A stretch of DNA of 64,000 bases from Pacificibacter marinus. Its GTDB lineage: Bacteria; Pseudomonadota; Alphaproteobacteria; Rhodobacterales; Rhodobacteraceae. The position numbers were made by a program, and so were the translations under genes. Position 1 is the stretch's first letter. Each line of letters opens with the position of its first letter. This document shows positions 36,834 to 46,141 of this stretch, in pieces. The notes below the pieces were generated by a model. The model made no database searches, was not told the origin of the DNA, and was given only the letters and a program-made list of their open reading frames with translations. The stretch is from positions 1 through 64,000 of the forward strand of contig NZ_FNZV01000007.1 of NCBI RefSeq assembly GCF_900109555.1, read 5' to 3'.

Positions 36834-37706
36834 ATGCGCAAGATATCAGGGGACAACTGGCTGGGCAGTAAAGCCAAAAAGATCATTCTTTTTGGGATGT
36901 CTGGACTTGGAAAAACACATATTTCCAATATGTTACGCGAGACAAAGGACTGGTACCACTATTCGGTCGACTACCGTATAGGCACACGGTACTTGGGCGA
37001 AGCGATTGACGACAATCTTAAAGCTGAGGCGATGAAGGTGCCTGTTTTGCGCGAACAGCTTTTGTCCGACAGTATTTTCATCAAATCCAATATCTCGTTC
37101 AACAACTTGGCGCCTGTGTCGTATTTCCTTGGCAAGCCTGGAAATGAAGCGCTTGGCGGGTTGTCAATTGAAACCTATAAAGACCGCCAAAATGCGTTTA
37201 GAGATGCTGAAATTTCAGCGCTTTTGGACACAGGCCACTTTGTTGATCGCGCGCAGAACCTCTACGATTATCCGAATTTCATTTGCGACACAGGCGGGTC
37301 CATTTGTGAATGGGTCGATGCGCATGATCCGCATGATCCAATTTTGAAAGCCCTATCCGATCAAGCGCTTTTGGTTTGGATCAAAGGCTCAGAAGATCAC
37401 ACCGAAGAATTGGTTCGCCGCTTTGATCGCGCACCCAAACCTATGGCCTACCAGCCTGAATTTTTGGATGCTATTTGGTCTGAATATTTGCGCGAAAAAG
37501 GCGTCTCAAGCGCCGAAGTGAATCCCAACGATTTCATTCGCTACACCTATGCGCGCGCCTTGGCACACCGCCAACCGCGCTACCAAGCGATGGCCGACAA
37601 CTGGGGCATCACTGTGCGTGCCAAAGATATCGCCAAAGCCCAAACTCCAGAGGCATTTGACGCTGTGATTGCTCACGCGCTTGATCAAGCCGTTACCAGA
37701 CATTAA
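36834..37706 (+). CDS. P-loop ATPase/kinase-like protein upstream of metA
   Basis: A 290-residue soluble protein with a Walker A motif GMSGLGKT at residues 21-28 (IILFGMSGLGKTHISNML). Other features are DTGGSICEWVD, consistent with a nucleotide-kinase-like core, and a C-terminal helical part (YARALAHRQPRYQAMADNWGI). The ATG at 36834 follows AAGGGA. It ends 48 nt before metA. Annotations of relatives usually read only 'ATPase', and I do not know a function. A link to methionine or homoserine metabolism is inference from position. Confidence 0.78.
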   Translation: MRKISGDNWLGSKAKKIILFGMSGLGKTHISNMLRETKDWYHYSVDYRIGTRYLGEAIDDNLKAEAMKVPVLREQLLSDSIFIKSNISFNNLAPVSYFLGKPGNEALGGLSIETYKDRQNAFRDAEISALLDTGHFVDRAQNLYDYPNFICDTGGSICEWVDAHDPHDPILKALSDQALLVWIKGSEDHTEELVRRFDRAPKPMAYQPEFLDAIWSEYLREKGVSSAEVNPNDFIRYTYARALAHRQPRYQAMADNWGITVRAKDIAKAQTPEAFDAVIAHALDQAVTRH

Positions 37707-37754
37707 GTATTTTCTCCTACACTCACCACTACCCCTTTTTGAAAGTTTAGCCCC

Positions 37755-38678
37755 ATGCCCATCACTCTGCCAGAAACCCTGCCCGCCTTTGACGTTCTGT
37801 CGACTGAGGGCGTCATGGTTATGGGACTTGGGCGGGCACAAACGCAAGAAATCCGCCCTTTGCGGATCGCTTTGCTCAATCTGATGCCAAAGAAAATCCA
37901 AACTGAAAACCAGTTTGCCCGTTTGATCGGCGCGACTCCGTTGCAGATTGATTTTCAACTGATCCGTATGAGCGAACATCAAACCAAAAACACCGCCGCA
38001 GAACATATGGCGCAGTTTTATCGCCCTTTTGATGAGGTGAAAGCCTCGGGTGAAAAGTTTGACGGGCTGATCATTACAGGCGCACCGATTGAACACCTGC
38101 CGTTTGATGATGTGACCTATTGGGGCGAACTCAAAGACGTGTTTGACTGGACCCAAACCCATGTGCATTCCACCTTTGGCGTGTGCTGGGGCGGAATGGC
38201 GATGATCAACTATTTCCACGGTGTGAAAAAACATATTTTGAAAAACAAAGCCTTTGGCCTGTTTCGGCAAAATAATTTGGCCCCCTCATCGCCCTATTTG
38301 CGTGGGTTTTCAGATGAATGCTACATTCCAGTCAGCCGCTGGACCGAAATGCAGATGTCTGAAATTGAGGCAGCCCCCGGTTTGATCCCGCTGCTTGGCT
38401 CAGATGAAACTGGGCCTTGTCTTGTGCAAGATCCCGAACACCGTGCGCTGTATATCTTCAACCACTTTGAATATGACACCGACACTTTGCACGAAGAACT
38501 GATGCGCGACAAACAAGAGGGCAAACCCATACTTGTGCCCCAGAACTATTATCAAAATGATGATCCATCCTCAAACCCCGTCAACAGATGGCGCTCACAT
38601 GCGCATCTGCTTTACGGCAACTGGATCAACGAAATCTATCAATCCACCTATTATGATTTGGATAAAATTGGTGGTTAG
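37755..38678 (+). CDS. metA: Homoserine O-acyltransferase MetA (probably O-acetyltransferase)
   Basis: A 307-residue MetA-fold enzyme activating homoserine for methionine synthesis. Catalytic Cys144 (FGVCWGGMA), His237 and Glu239 (FNHFEYD) are present; all are shifted by two from the E. coli/Bacillus numbering. Glu113 in ITGAPIEHL corresponds to position 111, where Glu selects acetyl-CoA and Gly selects succinyl-CoA in studied enzymes, so acetyl-CoA is the expected donor. The ribosome site is weak. Its last 26 nt overlap the next gene. Confidence 0.94.
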   Translation: MPITLPETLPAFDVLSTEGVMVMGLGRAQTQEIRPLRIALLNLMPKKIQTENQFARLIGATPLQIDFQLIRMSEHQTKNTAAEHMAQFYRPFDEVKASGEKFDGLIITGAPIEHLPFDDVTYWGELKDVFDWTQTHVHSTFGVCWGGMAMINYFHGVKKHILKNKAFGLFRQNNLAPSSPYLRGFSDECYIPVSRWTEMQMSEIEAAPGLIPLLGSDETGPCLVQDPEHRALYIFNHFEYDTDTLHEELMRDKQEGKPILVPQNYYQNDDPSSNPVNRWRSHAHLLYGNWINEIYQSTYYDLDKIGG

Positions 38679-39615
38679 CGCACTCAGTTTTTTAATCCTT
38701 GCGGCGACGATCACCATCGTGCTTGCGCTGCATCGCGGTCAAAAAGCTGAAAAACGAAACCCTCTGCGCGGGGAATTGATCAAAGGTGCCAGCGGCGCGG
38801 TCGTGCATGTCGAAACCTATGGACCATCGCGAGCTCAGCCATTGATTTTAATCCATGGCATGTCTGGATCCACCTTTGACATGACGTATTCGCTTGTTCC
38901 CGAACTTGAAGATATGTTTCGCATCTACGTGGTGGATCGCCCCGGATTTGGTCATTCCCCCATGCTGCCCTATGGCGAAGACCTTGTGTCGCAAGCCCGC
39001 GCCATCCGCGAAGCCGTGTTTGCACGCGACAGTCGCAAACCGATTATCTTGGGACAATCTTACGGCGGTGCGGTCGCGCTTGCCATGGCGCTGGATACGC
39101 CAGATGATGTGGCGGCTTTGGTTTTGCTCTCAAGTCCTTCACATGTATGGGACGCGCCACCCGCATTTTTATACCGCGTTTTGACAACGCCAATCGTTGG
39201 AAAAATCACGGCATGGCTGATCGCAGCCTATACGCCCAAAAAATACATCAATGCTCAGGTCGAACAGGTTTTCACACCACAATCGGCGCCTGATGGCTAT
39301 ATCGACACGTTTCAACCGATGCGATCTTTGCGCCCCCACACGCTATTGCTGAATGCCCGCCAAAGGGTCAAGCTTAAGGCGCAGTTGGCCAAAATGGCTG
39401 AGCGCTATCCAACCATTGGCCTGCCTGTTGAAAGCTTACATGGCACGGCAGATCAGATTGTGCATCACCTAATCCACGCCATTCCTTTGGATGATGAAAT
39501 GGAAATGAACCGGTTGACGGAACTTGATGGGATTGGGCACATGCCTCACCACTGCGCCTTAGAAGATGTGGAAAATGCAGTGATCCGCGCCGCGGCACGT
39601 GCTGCGCTAAATTGA
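38653..39615 (+). CDS. Alpha/beta hydrolase, membrane-anchored
   Basis: A 320-residue alpha/beta-hydrolase with one N-terminal hydrophobic segment (residues 4-26). It has the oxyanion motif HGMSG (69-73 region), the nucleophile Ser136 in GQSYGG, an acid probably in GTADQIVHH and the catalytic His in [10 protein letters not shown]. The ATG at 38653 lies inside the end of metA (26-nt overlap, different frame) without a clear ribosome site, which suggests translation coupled to metA. Longer in-frame readings upstream lie wholly inside metA and do not fit the family. The substrate is unknown. Confidence 0.87.
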   Translation: MIWIKLVVSALSFLILAATITIVLALHRGQKAEKRNPLRGELIKGASGAVVHVETYGPSRAQPLILIHGMSGSTFDMTYSLVPELEDMFRIYVVDRPGFGHSPMLPYGEDLVSQARAIREAVFARDSRKPIILGQSYGGAVALAMALDTPDDVAALVLLSSPSHVWDAPPAFLYRVLTTPIVGKITAWLIAAYTPKKYINAQVEQVFTPQSAPDGYIDTFQPMRSLRPHTLLLNARQRVKLKAQLAKMAERYPTIGLPVESLHGTADQIVHHLIHAIPLDDEMEMNRLTELDGIGHMPHHCALEDVENAVIRAAARAALN

Positions 39616-39708
39616 CGTTGCGAGATTTCGCCACGTCCATTGCGCTGCCCCAATAAACGGCCCATATTACACAAAACACAGTGAAAAATAACACTCGCGA
39701 GGCAGGCT

Positions 39709-40593
39709 ATGACAAATTTACCTTTTGATGGCGAAATTTCTAAGTATTTCGAAAAAGACGCCCCTGCAGATATCCGCGATGCGATTGAAGATGGCGAAAA
39801 AAAAGACATCCTAGCTCCAAGCTATCCCTATGACACTTGGATGAAAAAATCTGACTATGAAGACGAAATGGAAGAGCTTCAGCGCGAGCTGGTTAAGATG
39901 CTGTGCGATGTTAACACCACAGGAAAGCGTATTGTTGTGGTGTTTGAGGGCCGCGATGCTGCGGGAAAAGGTGGCACGATCAAGCGGTTCCGCGAAAACC
40001 TAAACCCACGCTCTGCCCGTGTTGTTGCACTGTCAAAACCCAATGAGCGCGAACGTGGAGAATGGTACTTTCAGCGTTATATCAAACACCTACCGTCCGA
40101 AGGTGAAGTCGTTTTGTTCGACCGCTCGTGGTATAATCGCGGTGTTGTCGAAAAGGTTTTTGGGTTTTGTGACGACGCGCAGCGCGAACACTTTTTCACA
40201 CAACTACAGCCCTTTGAACAGATGCTAGTCGATGACGGGATTCAGCTTTTCAAAATCTGGCTCAATGTCGGACGTGCCGAACAGTTGCGCCGTTTTTTGG
40301 CCCGCGAAAAAGACCCTTTGAAACACTGGAAATTGTCCGACATTGACGTCAAAGGCCTATCCAAATGGGACGCCTATACGGATGCGATCACCGAAACGCT
40401 GGACCGTTCACACAGCGATAGCGCGCCGTGGACCGTCGTGCGCTCTGACGACAAATATCGCGCGCGTCTCAATGCGATCCGCGCCGTTTTGAGCCAGATA
40501 GATTACAAAGGCAAAGACAAAAAAGTGGCTTGTGCCGCCGACAAAAAAATCACGGGCGGCCCTGATATGCTGGACACGGGGTCTGAAACCTAA
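39709..40593 (+). CDS. ppk2: Polyphosphate kinase 2
   Basis: A 294-residue PPK2-family kinase that moves phosphate between polyphosphate and nucleotides. Walker [11 protein letters not shown] (81-90), the lid/Walker B region DRSWYNRG (138-145) and [18 protein letters not shown] are intact. The single-domain length fits class I PPK2, which often phosphorylates nucleoside diphosphates; the class is inferred. Its stop and the start of a TetR regulator share one base (TAATG). Confidence 0.93.
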   Translation: MTNLPFDGEISKYFEKDAPADIRDAIEDGEKKDILAPSYPYDTWMKKSDYEDEMEELQRELVKMLCDVNTTGKRIVVVFEGRDAAGKGGTIKRFRENLNPRSARVVALSKPNERERGEWYFQRYIKHLPSEGEVVLFDRSWYNRGVVEKVFGFCDDAQREHFFTQLQPFEQMLVDDGIQLFKIWLNVGRAEQLRRFLAREKDPLKHWKLSDIDVKGLSKWDAYTDAITETLDRSHSDSAPWTVVRSDDKYRARLNAIRAVLSQIDYKGKDKKVACAADKKITGGPDMLDTGSET

Positions 40594-41210
40594 TGACAAA
40601 GCGTGGCTATCATCACGGCAATTTGCGCCAAGCCCTTGTGGATGCGGCTCTGACTTTGATTGAGGCCAAGGGACCAACGGGGTTCACGTTGTCTGAGGCC
40701 GCAAAAACCGCTGGCGTCACTCCTGCTGCGGTATATCGCCACTTTGAAGGCCGCGAAGATTTGATCGCCGAAATTGCGCGTCAGGGCTATGAGGTCTTTG
40801 CCGACCTGCTGGAATACGCCTATGAAAAAGGTCAGCCCTCTGATCGGGCAGCGTTTGAAGCCACAGGACGCGCTTATTTGGCGTTTGCTCGCAAATATCC
40901 CGGGCATTATGTGGCGATGTTTGAAAGCGGTATTTCTATTCAGCGCACGCCTGAGCTGTATCAAGTGTCATCGCGCGCGCTGGGGGTTTTGGAAAAGTCC
41001 GCTGAGAAATTATCCCAGCACATTCCCGTAGATCGCCGCCCGCCGCCCCAAATGTTTGCCGCGCATATTTGGGCGATGAGCCATGGTGTTGTCGAACTGT
41101 TTGCCCGTAATTCACCCGGCACCAAAAGCCCCTTCCCGCCCGAAGATTTGCTGGAAACGGGCATCGGAATTTATTTACGCGGGCTTGGTCTTATTCCTGC
41201 AGATGAGTAA
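40593..41210 (+). CDS. TetR/AcrR family transcriptional regulator
   Basis: A 205-residue regulator. The N-terminal HTH reads FTLSEAAKTAGVTPAAVYRHFEGREDLIAEIA (about residues 29-60), and the ligand-binding part resembles the TetR C-terminal domain of the WHG type (HIWAMSHGVVELFAR). It overlaps the ppk2 stop by one base. The effector and targets are unknown; it may regulate ppk2 itself, but being downstream of it gives only weak support. Confidence 0.9.
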   Translation: MTKRGYHHGNLRQALVDAALTLIEAKGPTGFTLSEAAKTAGVTPAAVYRHFEGREDLIAEIARQGYEVFADLLEYAYEKGQPSDRAAFEATGRAYLAFARKYPGHYVAMFESGISIQRTPELYQVSSRALGVLEKSAEKLSQHIPVDRRPPPQMFAAHIWAMSHGVVELFARNSPGTKSPFPPEDLLETGIGIYLRGLGLIPADE

Positions 41211-41290
41211 TAAGTGCATAAATTTCGCTTGATCACGTCGTTGAACTGACACACAAGACTGCGCATTCTAAAGAAACAAAGTATTGCCTT

Positions 41291-41929
41291 ATGTCTTGGT
41301 CCGAAATTATTACATTCGCTTTTATTGCCTCTTTGTTGGTCATGTCTCCGGGCCCCAACGGTGTGTTGATCGCAAAGACCGTGCCAACCTCTGGGCGGGC
41401 CGCAGGTTTTGCCAACGTGTTGGGGTTTGTGGCGGCCTTTTATGTACACGGCACTTTGTCGGTGCTCGGCATTTCCGTCATCTTGGTGCATTCGGCCACG
41501 GCTTTTACCATCGTGAAATACCTCGGGGCAGCTTACCTGTGCTGGACCGGGATCAAAGCACTCGCGACTGCATTTAAAGGCATTGAAAACAGCCAAAAGA
41601 TCAGCCCCGCGAAAAATAGCAGAACCTTGCCAAAAGCTTTCGTGGAAGGCTTTTTGACAAATGCACTGAATCCCAAGGTATCGATGTTTTACTTGGCGGC
41701 GTTTCCACAATTCATCACGATCGGCGAGACGACTGCCGCAGCATCATTCCTGCTTGTGTTCATTCATTCAATGATCAACGCAATTTGGTTCAGTGCAATG
41801 GTTGTTTTGTTTGCGAGACTGACAAAGGCCGCGCGTAGTGGCAATTTTCAACGTTGGATCAAAGGTATAACTGGTGTGGTGTTTATTGGGTTTGGTCTAA
41901 AGCTTGCCAGCTACCGGCCCAACGTCTGA
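41291..41929 (+). CDS. LysE/RhtB family amino-acid exporter
   Basis: A 212-residue, six-helix inner-membrane protein with the family start TFAFIASLLVMSPGPNGVLIAKTVPTSG (MSPGPN), KYLGAAYLCWTGIKAL and FLTNALNPKVSMFYLAAFPQF. These exporters expel amino acids such as homoserine, threonine or lysine. The substrate is unknown. It ends convergently with the rpsI operon terminator. Confidence 0.9.
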   Translation: MSWSEIITFAFIASLLVMSPGPNGVLIAKTVPTSGRAAGFANVLGFVAAFYVHGTLSVLGISVILVHSATAFTIVKYLGAAYLCWTGIKALATAFKGIENSQKISPAKNSRTLPKAFVEGFLTNALNPKVSMFYLAAFPQFITIGETTAAASFLLVFIHSMINAIWFSAMVVLFARLTKAARSGNFQRWIKGITGVVFIGFGLKLASYRPNV

Positions 41930-41981
41930 TAGCACACCACAGTTTTCACTGCTTTGGCCAATTCAACATATGAGACGCAAC

Positions 41982-42010
41982 AAAAAAGGGCCGCCCTGAG
42001 GCAGCCCTTT
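41982..42010 (-). terminator. Intrinsic terminator of rplM-rpsI
   Basis: On the minus strand an 11-bp stem, AAAGGGCTGCC against GGCGGCCCTTT (one G-U pair), with a TCAG loop and a T-run. Confidence 0.85.
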
Positions 42011-42054
42011 GAAATTTTGTATGCACCAAGATCCAAAGATCTTGGACAAAGCGA

Positions 42055-42537
42055 TTAACGCTTTGAGAACTGGAAAGAACGACGCGCTTTGCGGCGGCCG
42101 AATTTTTTACGCTCAACAACGCGAGAGTCGCGTGTGAGGAAGCCAGCTGCTTTCAAAGCGCCGCGCAACTCAGGTGTGTAGAGTTGGAGAGCTTTGGAAA
42201 TGCCGTGCTTAACCGCACCAGCTTGACCGGACAGACCGCCACCTTTGACTGTTGCGAAGACGTCGAATTCGCCTTCAACACCAGCAACGGAGAATGGTTG
42301 ACGCAAGATCATTTGCAGCACTGGGCGTGCAAAGTATTTGTCTTGGTCTTTGCCGTTTACGATCACTTTACCTGAACCAGGTTTGATCCAAACGCGCGCA
42401 ACTGCATCTTTACGTTTGCCAGTTGCGTAAGCGCGACCAAGCGCGTCACGTACTGGTTCTGGAAGTGCTTTAACTTCTACAACTGTTTCACCAGCAACGT
42501 CGTTAAGCTCTTCCAATGATTTGATTTCATCAGTCAT
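42055..42537 (-). CDS. rpsI: 30S ribosomal protein S9
   Basis: A 160-residue S9 with the N-terminal extension usual in Alphaproteobacteria (about 30 residues before [20 protein letters not shown]). The C-terminal tail ends [22 protein letters not shown], the tRNA-contacting basic end. The ATG at 42537 uses GGAGCG inside the end of rplM. It is second in the rplM-rpsI operon, with a 2-nt gap. Confidence 0.97.
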   Translation of the reverse strand: MTDEIKSLEELNDVAGETVVEVKALPEPVRDALGRAYATGKRKDAVARVWIKPGSGKVIVNGKDQDKYFARPVLQMILRQPFSVAGVEGEFDVFATVKGGGLSGQAGAVKHGISKALQLYTPELRGALKAAGFLTRDSRVVERKKFGRRKARRSFQFSKR

Positions 42538-42539
42538 GA

Positions 42540-43004
42540 TTATGCGCTCCGAGTGTTTTTAGAGTTCATTGACTTAACGTCCAGAACTGAAGGGTTCTGA
42601 GCTTCGTGTGGGTGCTCTGTGCCAGCGTATACACGCAGGTTCGTCATTTGCTGACGGGACAGTTTGCCACCTGGAAGCATGCGCTGAACAGCTTTGATCA
42701 CAACGCGCTCAGGGTGTTTGCCCTCGAGGATTTGTTCCATAGAACGCTGTTTGATGCCACCTGGGTGACCAGTGTGCCAGTAGAACAGTTTGTCAGTACG
42801 TTTTTTACCTGTCAGCTGAATTTTGTCAGCGTTCACGATAATAACGTTGTCACCCATATCCATGGATGGCGTGAATGTGGCTTTGTGTTTGCCACGAAGA
42901 CGCATAGCGACGATAGATGCAAGACGGCCAAGAACAACGCCTTCAGCGTCGATGATGATCCATTTCTTGTCTATGTCCGCAGGCGTAACGGAGAAAGTTT
43001 TCAT
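42540..43004 (-). CDS. rplM: 50S ribosomal protein L13
   Basis: A 154-residue L13: [51 protein letters not shown] and [33 protein letters not shown] (read in two parts). The ATG at 43004 follows AAGGGT; the open frame upstream has no ribosome site. It is first gene of the ribosomal pair. Confidence 0.97.
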   Translation of the reverse strand: MKTFSVTPADIDKKWIIIDAEGVVLGRLASIVAMRLRGKHKATFTPSMDMGDNVIIVNADKIQLTGKKRTDKLFYWHTGHPGGIKQRSMEQILEGKHPERVVIKAVQRMLPGGKLSRQQMTNLRVYAGTEHPHEAQNPSVLDVKSMNSKNTRSA

Positions 43005-43042
43005 AGGACTACCCTTAAAAGGTCGAGAATTCAGATTGGGGT

Positions 43043-43070
43043 GTTCTATAGGTTTGTGTGGCGCAGTCAA
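43043..43070 (-). promoter_or_regulatory. Candidate rplM promoter
   Basis: On the minus strand TTGACT (43070-43065) and TAGAAC (43048-43043) are 16 nt apart, about 40 nt before the rplM start. The -10 is imperfect; TATAGA nearby has only a 14-nt spacer. Confidence 0.4.
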
Positions 43071-43261
43071 GACAGCAAAAATACAATTAATCATTCAATA
43101 ACAACACGTTATAAAATAGGTATTATTTTACCCCACAAAACAGGACTTCACATCACTGACTTGCACGTTCTTTTTGTCATATTTGCAAACACCACAGTGA
43201 AAACTCCCCTAAACCTTTCTTCAATAAGATCGCATAGAGCTGGTGACATGCAGATCGCACA

Positions 43262-43305
43262 GTATACAGGCATACGCGACGAAAACTTGGTATACCAAGG
43301 TATAC
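43262..43305. promoter_or_regulatory. GTATAC-repeat region upstream of icd with a 14-bp palindrome
   Basis: Three GTATAC copies lie at 43262-43267, 43290-43295 and 43300-43305. The middle one is the centre of the perfect palindrome CTTGGTATACCAAG (43286-43299), and the third follows exactly 10 nt after it, one helical turn. The region is 70-113 nt before the icd start. The palindrome contains the same TGGTATACCA found before the SDR gene at 1310. The rest of the 370-nt gap 43005-43374 holds the rplM promoter and nothing else that I recognise. Confidence 0.5.
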
Positions 43306-43374
43306 ACACTTCACAACACCGCTCAACTTGGTTACAAAACCCACAACACCCCAGACTTTTTTAGGAGCCTTTCG

Positions 43375-44589
43375 ATGAAGAAGATCAAGGTAGACAATCC
43401 CATCGTAGAGATGGACGGCGACGAGATGACACGCATCATCTGGCAGTTCATCAAAGACAAGCTGATCCTGCCCTATCTCGATCTAGAGCTGCTCTATTAC
43501 GATCTTGGGATTGAAGAGCGTGATCGCACCGAAGATCAGATCACCATCGACGCGGCAATGAAAACCAAAGAAGTTGGTGTTGCGGTCAAATGTGCGACCA
43601 TCACGCCAGATGAGGATCGCGTTAAAGAATTCGGTCTGAAAAAGATGTGGAAATCGCCCAACGGCACCATCCGCAACATTTTGGGCGGCGTTGTGTTTCG
43701 CCAGCCTATCATCTGCCAAAACGTACCGCGCCTTGTGCCCGGTTGGTCTGATCCCATCGTGATCGGGCGTCATGCGTTTGGCGACCAATATAAAGCCACC
43801 GATTTTCAATTCCCGGGCGCTGGCAAACTGACGATGAAATTTGAGGGCGTCGATGGCACGATCATTGAACGCGAAGTTTACGATGCGCCGTCTGCTGGTG
43901 TGTATCAAGCAATGTACAACCTTGATGACAGCATCCGTGACTTTGCGCGTGCGTCTTTGAACTATGGGCTCAACCTTGGCTGGCCTGTGTATTTGTCTAC
44001 CAAAAACACCATCCTCAAAGCCTATGACGGGCGCTTCAAAGACCTGTTCCAAGAGATTTTCGAGGCAGAATTCGAAGAGCAGTTCAAAGAAGCTGGCATC
44101 TGGTACGAGCACCGCTTGATCGATGACATGGTCGCCTGCTGCATGAAATGGAACGGCAAGTTTGTCTGGGCCTGTAAAAACTATGACGGCGATGTGCAGT
44201 CAGACACAGTGGCCCAAGGGTTCGGTTCGCTCGGCTTGATGACATCACAATTGATGACACCAGACGGCAAGATTGTCGAAGCAGAAGCGGCCCATGGCAC
44301 AGTGACCCGTCACTACCGCCAGCACCAAAAAGGCGAAGCGACATCAACCAATTCCATCGCATCCATCTACGCGTGGACTGGGGGCCTAAAACACCGCGCC
44401 AAACTCGATAGCAACACCGAATTGATGCATTTTGTTGAGACTTTGGAAAAAGTGATCGTCGATACTGTCGAAAGCGGTTTCATGACCAAAGACCTTGCTC
44501 TGTTGGTCGGGCCAGATCAAAAATGGCTGACAACGATTGGGTTCTTGGAAAAAATCGAAGAAAACCTCAACGCGGCACTGGTAAACTAA
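43375..44589 (+). CDS. icd: NADP-dependent isocitrate dehydrogenase, type II (eukaryote-like)
   Basis: A 404-residue TCA-cycle enzyme of the short homodimeric class found in Alphaproteobacteria and eukaryotes. It starts [23 protein letters not shown], has [17 protein letters not shown] for isocitrate binding, [28 protein letters not shown] for metal and substrate, and [13 protein letters not shown] for NADP. The ATG at 43375 follows AGGAG; the longer upstream frame runs through the promoter repeats. A terminator follows. Confidence 0.96.
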   Translation: MKKIKVDNPIVEMDGDEMTRIIWQFIKDKLILPYLDLELLYYDLGIEERDRTEDQITIDAAMKTKEVGVAVKCATITPDEDRVKEFGLKKMWKSPNGTIRNILGGVVFRQPIICQNVPRLVPGWSDPIVIGRHAFGDQYKATDFQFPGAGKLTMKFEGVDGTIIEREVYDAPSAGVYQAMYNLDDSIRDFARASLNYGLNLGWPVYLSTKNTILKAYDGRFKDLFQEIFEAEFEEQFKEAGIWYEHRLIDDMVACCMKWNGKFVWACKNYDGDVQSDTVAQGFGSLGLMTSQLMTPDGKIVEAEAAHGTVTRHYRQHQKGEATSTNSIASIYAWTGGLKHRAKLDSNTELMHFVETLEKVIVDTVESGFMTKDLALLVGPDQKWLTTIGFLEKIEENLNAALVN

Positions 44590-44615
44590 TCAAGCCTACA
44601 ACGTCTAAGAACATC

Positions 44616-44644
44616 AGGCCGCGGCGCAAGCTGCGGCCTTTTTT
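44616..44644 (+). terminator. Intrinsic terminator of icd
   Basis: AGGCCGC...GCGGCCT stem around GGCGCAAGCT, followed by TTTTTT, 27 nt after the stop. Confidence 0.85.
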
Positions 44645-44767
44645 ATGCGCCATAGATGTTTGGTACGCCACTCTATAAGCTTGAAATTATGCGTGCCGTC
44701 GCGCTACACACGCACCTAGGCGCGACCCATTCCGGGGCGCTATGTCCATCTTTGAAAAGAGACACTT

Positions 44768-45274
44768 ATGACCACTTCCCCTCTAGATTCTTTTATGTCC
44801 GGTGCTTTGCACCCCATCTTTGGCCTTGATCACATCCTTGCAATGGTTGTTGTTGGCGTCTGGGCTTTGCAAATTGGCGGACGTGCCATTTGGGCTGTGC
44901 CCTTGGGTTTTGTCACCACCATGGCGTTTGGTTTTGTCGCTGCCCGCGCAGGTGTCAGCTTGCCTTTTGTTGAACCTATTATCGTGATTTCAAGCATCGT
45001 TCTTGGGCTCTGCGCTTTGTTTGTGCTGCGCCTTTATGTGCCGTTTGCCATCGCACTTGCCGGTTTTTTTGGCCTATTTCACGGTCATGCCCATGGGGCC
45101 GAACTTGGCAATGCCACGCCCCTCGCCTTTGGGATTGGGTTTGTATTAGTCACCGCCACGCTACATGCGCTTGGTATCTTGATGGCCCAATATATGAAAC
45201 GCGTCAGTGAAAATGCACCCCGCATTCTGGGCGGCTTTTCCGCGCTCTTAGGCCTGTCTTTACTCTTTGGCTGA
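44768..45274 (+). CDS. HupE/UreJ family membrane protein
   Basis: A 168-residue protein with six hydrophobic segments and the family's metal-type motifs HPIFGLDHILAM near the N-terminus, FGLFHGHAHGAEL in the middle and ATLHALG later. HupE/UreJ proteins are thought to import Ni2+ (or Co2+) for hydrogenase or urease. No urease, hydrogenase or cobalamin gene lies in this window. Unlike many HupE proteins it lacks an obvious signal peptide before the HPxxGxDH motif. Ribosome site AAGAGA. Confidence 0.87.
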   Translation: MTTSPLDSFMSGALHPIFGLDHILAMVVVGVWALQIGGRAIWAVPLGFVTTMAFGFVAARAGVSLPFVEPIIVISSIVLGLCALFVLRLYVPFAIALAGFFGLFHGHAHGAELGNATPLAFGIGFVLVTATLHALGILMAQYMKRVSENAPRILGGFSALLGLSLLFG

Positions 45275-45284
45275 ATTTGAACAG

Positions 45285-45320
45285 TTTGAACGGGCTATTT
45301 CATAGGTCGTTCAAATTTTA
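45285..45320 (+). terminator. Probable terminator of the HupE-like gene
   Basis: Perfect 8-bp inverted repeat TTTGAACG/CGTTCAAA with a 15-nt loop, followed by TTTTATC, 10 nt after the stop. The stem is AT-rich, so strength is uncertain. Confidence 0.55.
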
Positions 45321-45450
45321 TCGAAAACATCTGCGTATTCGGCCATGTTTTCGATGTAATATTTAGATGCAATTTTATCTGTTAGCTTGGTTTTAAATCT
45401 CCTAACCCCATGTTCTGCCTAAGATCACGGAAGACAGAAGGTTTCCCGCT

Positions 45451-46005
45451 ATGCAGATTTCCAATGCCTATTCTCAGGCTGCCCAAACCGCGTCATCCGC
45501 CACACGACATGGCGAATCGTCTGCGCAAGATGCGTCCACTAACACACAGAACCGCAACACCACAGATGTCCAATCGTCCAAACGCGCGGTGTCATCTGAT
45601 GCTGTTTTTGCCAAACATGACCTCACAGACATTTCCCCTCGCGATGTTGATAAAATGGCCAAAGAATTACGTGCCTCGGGGTATGATGATGTGGGTTTTA
45701 TTCTTGGGCTTGAAACCCGCGGCGAAAAGTGGCGATCTCATATGACAGAAACGCTCAATGATGCGGGCTACGAATTTGACCCCAATTATGACCCGACCCG
45801 CCCGACAGACGTGATTGCATCCGTCAAAGAGCAATTGGACATGTCACATCGGTTTGGTGATCCGACCGAATATCTCAGTGATCAATTGTCAAAGATGGAG
45901 CGCGCCAACGCGCAAGCCCATCCCCAAACTGCGCCAACAGGTACATCATCGCAATTGGCGCAAACCTTGGTATTGTTTCAAGCACAGCGTATTTGGGTCG
46001 AATAA
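45451..46005 (+). CDS. Uncharacterised protein with low-complexity N-terminus
   Basis: A 184-residue protein of no family known to me. Residues 1-50 are rich in Ser, Thr, Ala, Gln and Asn (low complexity, probably disordered). Residues 55-150 look folded and helical (ISPRDVDKMAKELRASGYDDVGFILGLETRGEKW, SVKEQLDMSHRFGDPTEYLSDQLSKMER), and the end is LVLFQAQRIWVE. There is no Sec signal or membrane helix. AGAAGG lies upstream of the ATG at 45451. It stands alone between the HupE terminator and the YitT pair. Codon usage looks like that of the neighbours, so it is probably a real gene. Confidence 0.65.
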   Translation: MQISNAYSQAAQTASSATRHGESSAQDASTNTQNRNTTDVQSSKRAVSSDAVFAKHDLTDISPRDVDKMAKELRASGYDDVGFILGLETRGEKWRSHMTETLNDAGYEFDPNYDPTRPTDVIASVKEQLDMSHRFGDPTEYLSDQLSKMERANAQAHPQTAPTGTSSQLAQTLVLFQAQRIWVE

Positions 46006-46141
46006 AGACAGCAGAACGAACCTATGATGTATTTCGCAGGTAACCTGATCATCTGCCGTTTTTTCGAGCAAATGCGGTGAAACTGGTGCGTGACTCCAAT
46101 CAGGCTAGACAGGTCAATATTGCTGCCCTATATGTAACAAT

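Noticed and set aside
37707-37754. SAM-II riboswitch before metA
   Set aside because: The 48-nt gap is too short and lacks the conserved SAM-II core; the nearby inverted repeat at 36776-36813 also does not match it.
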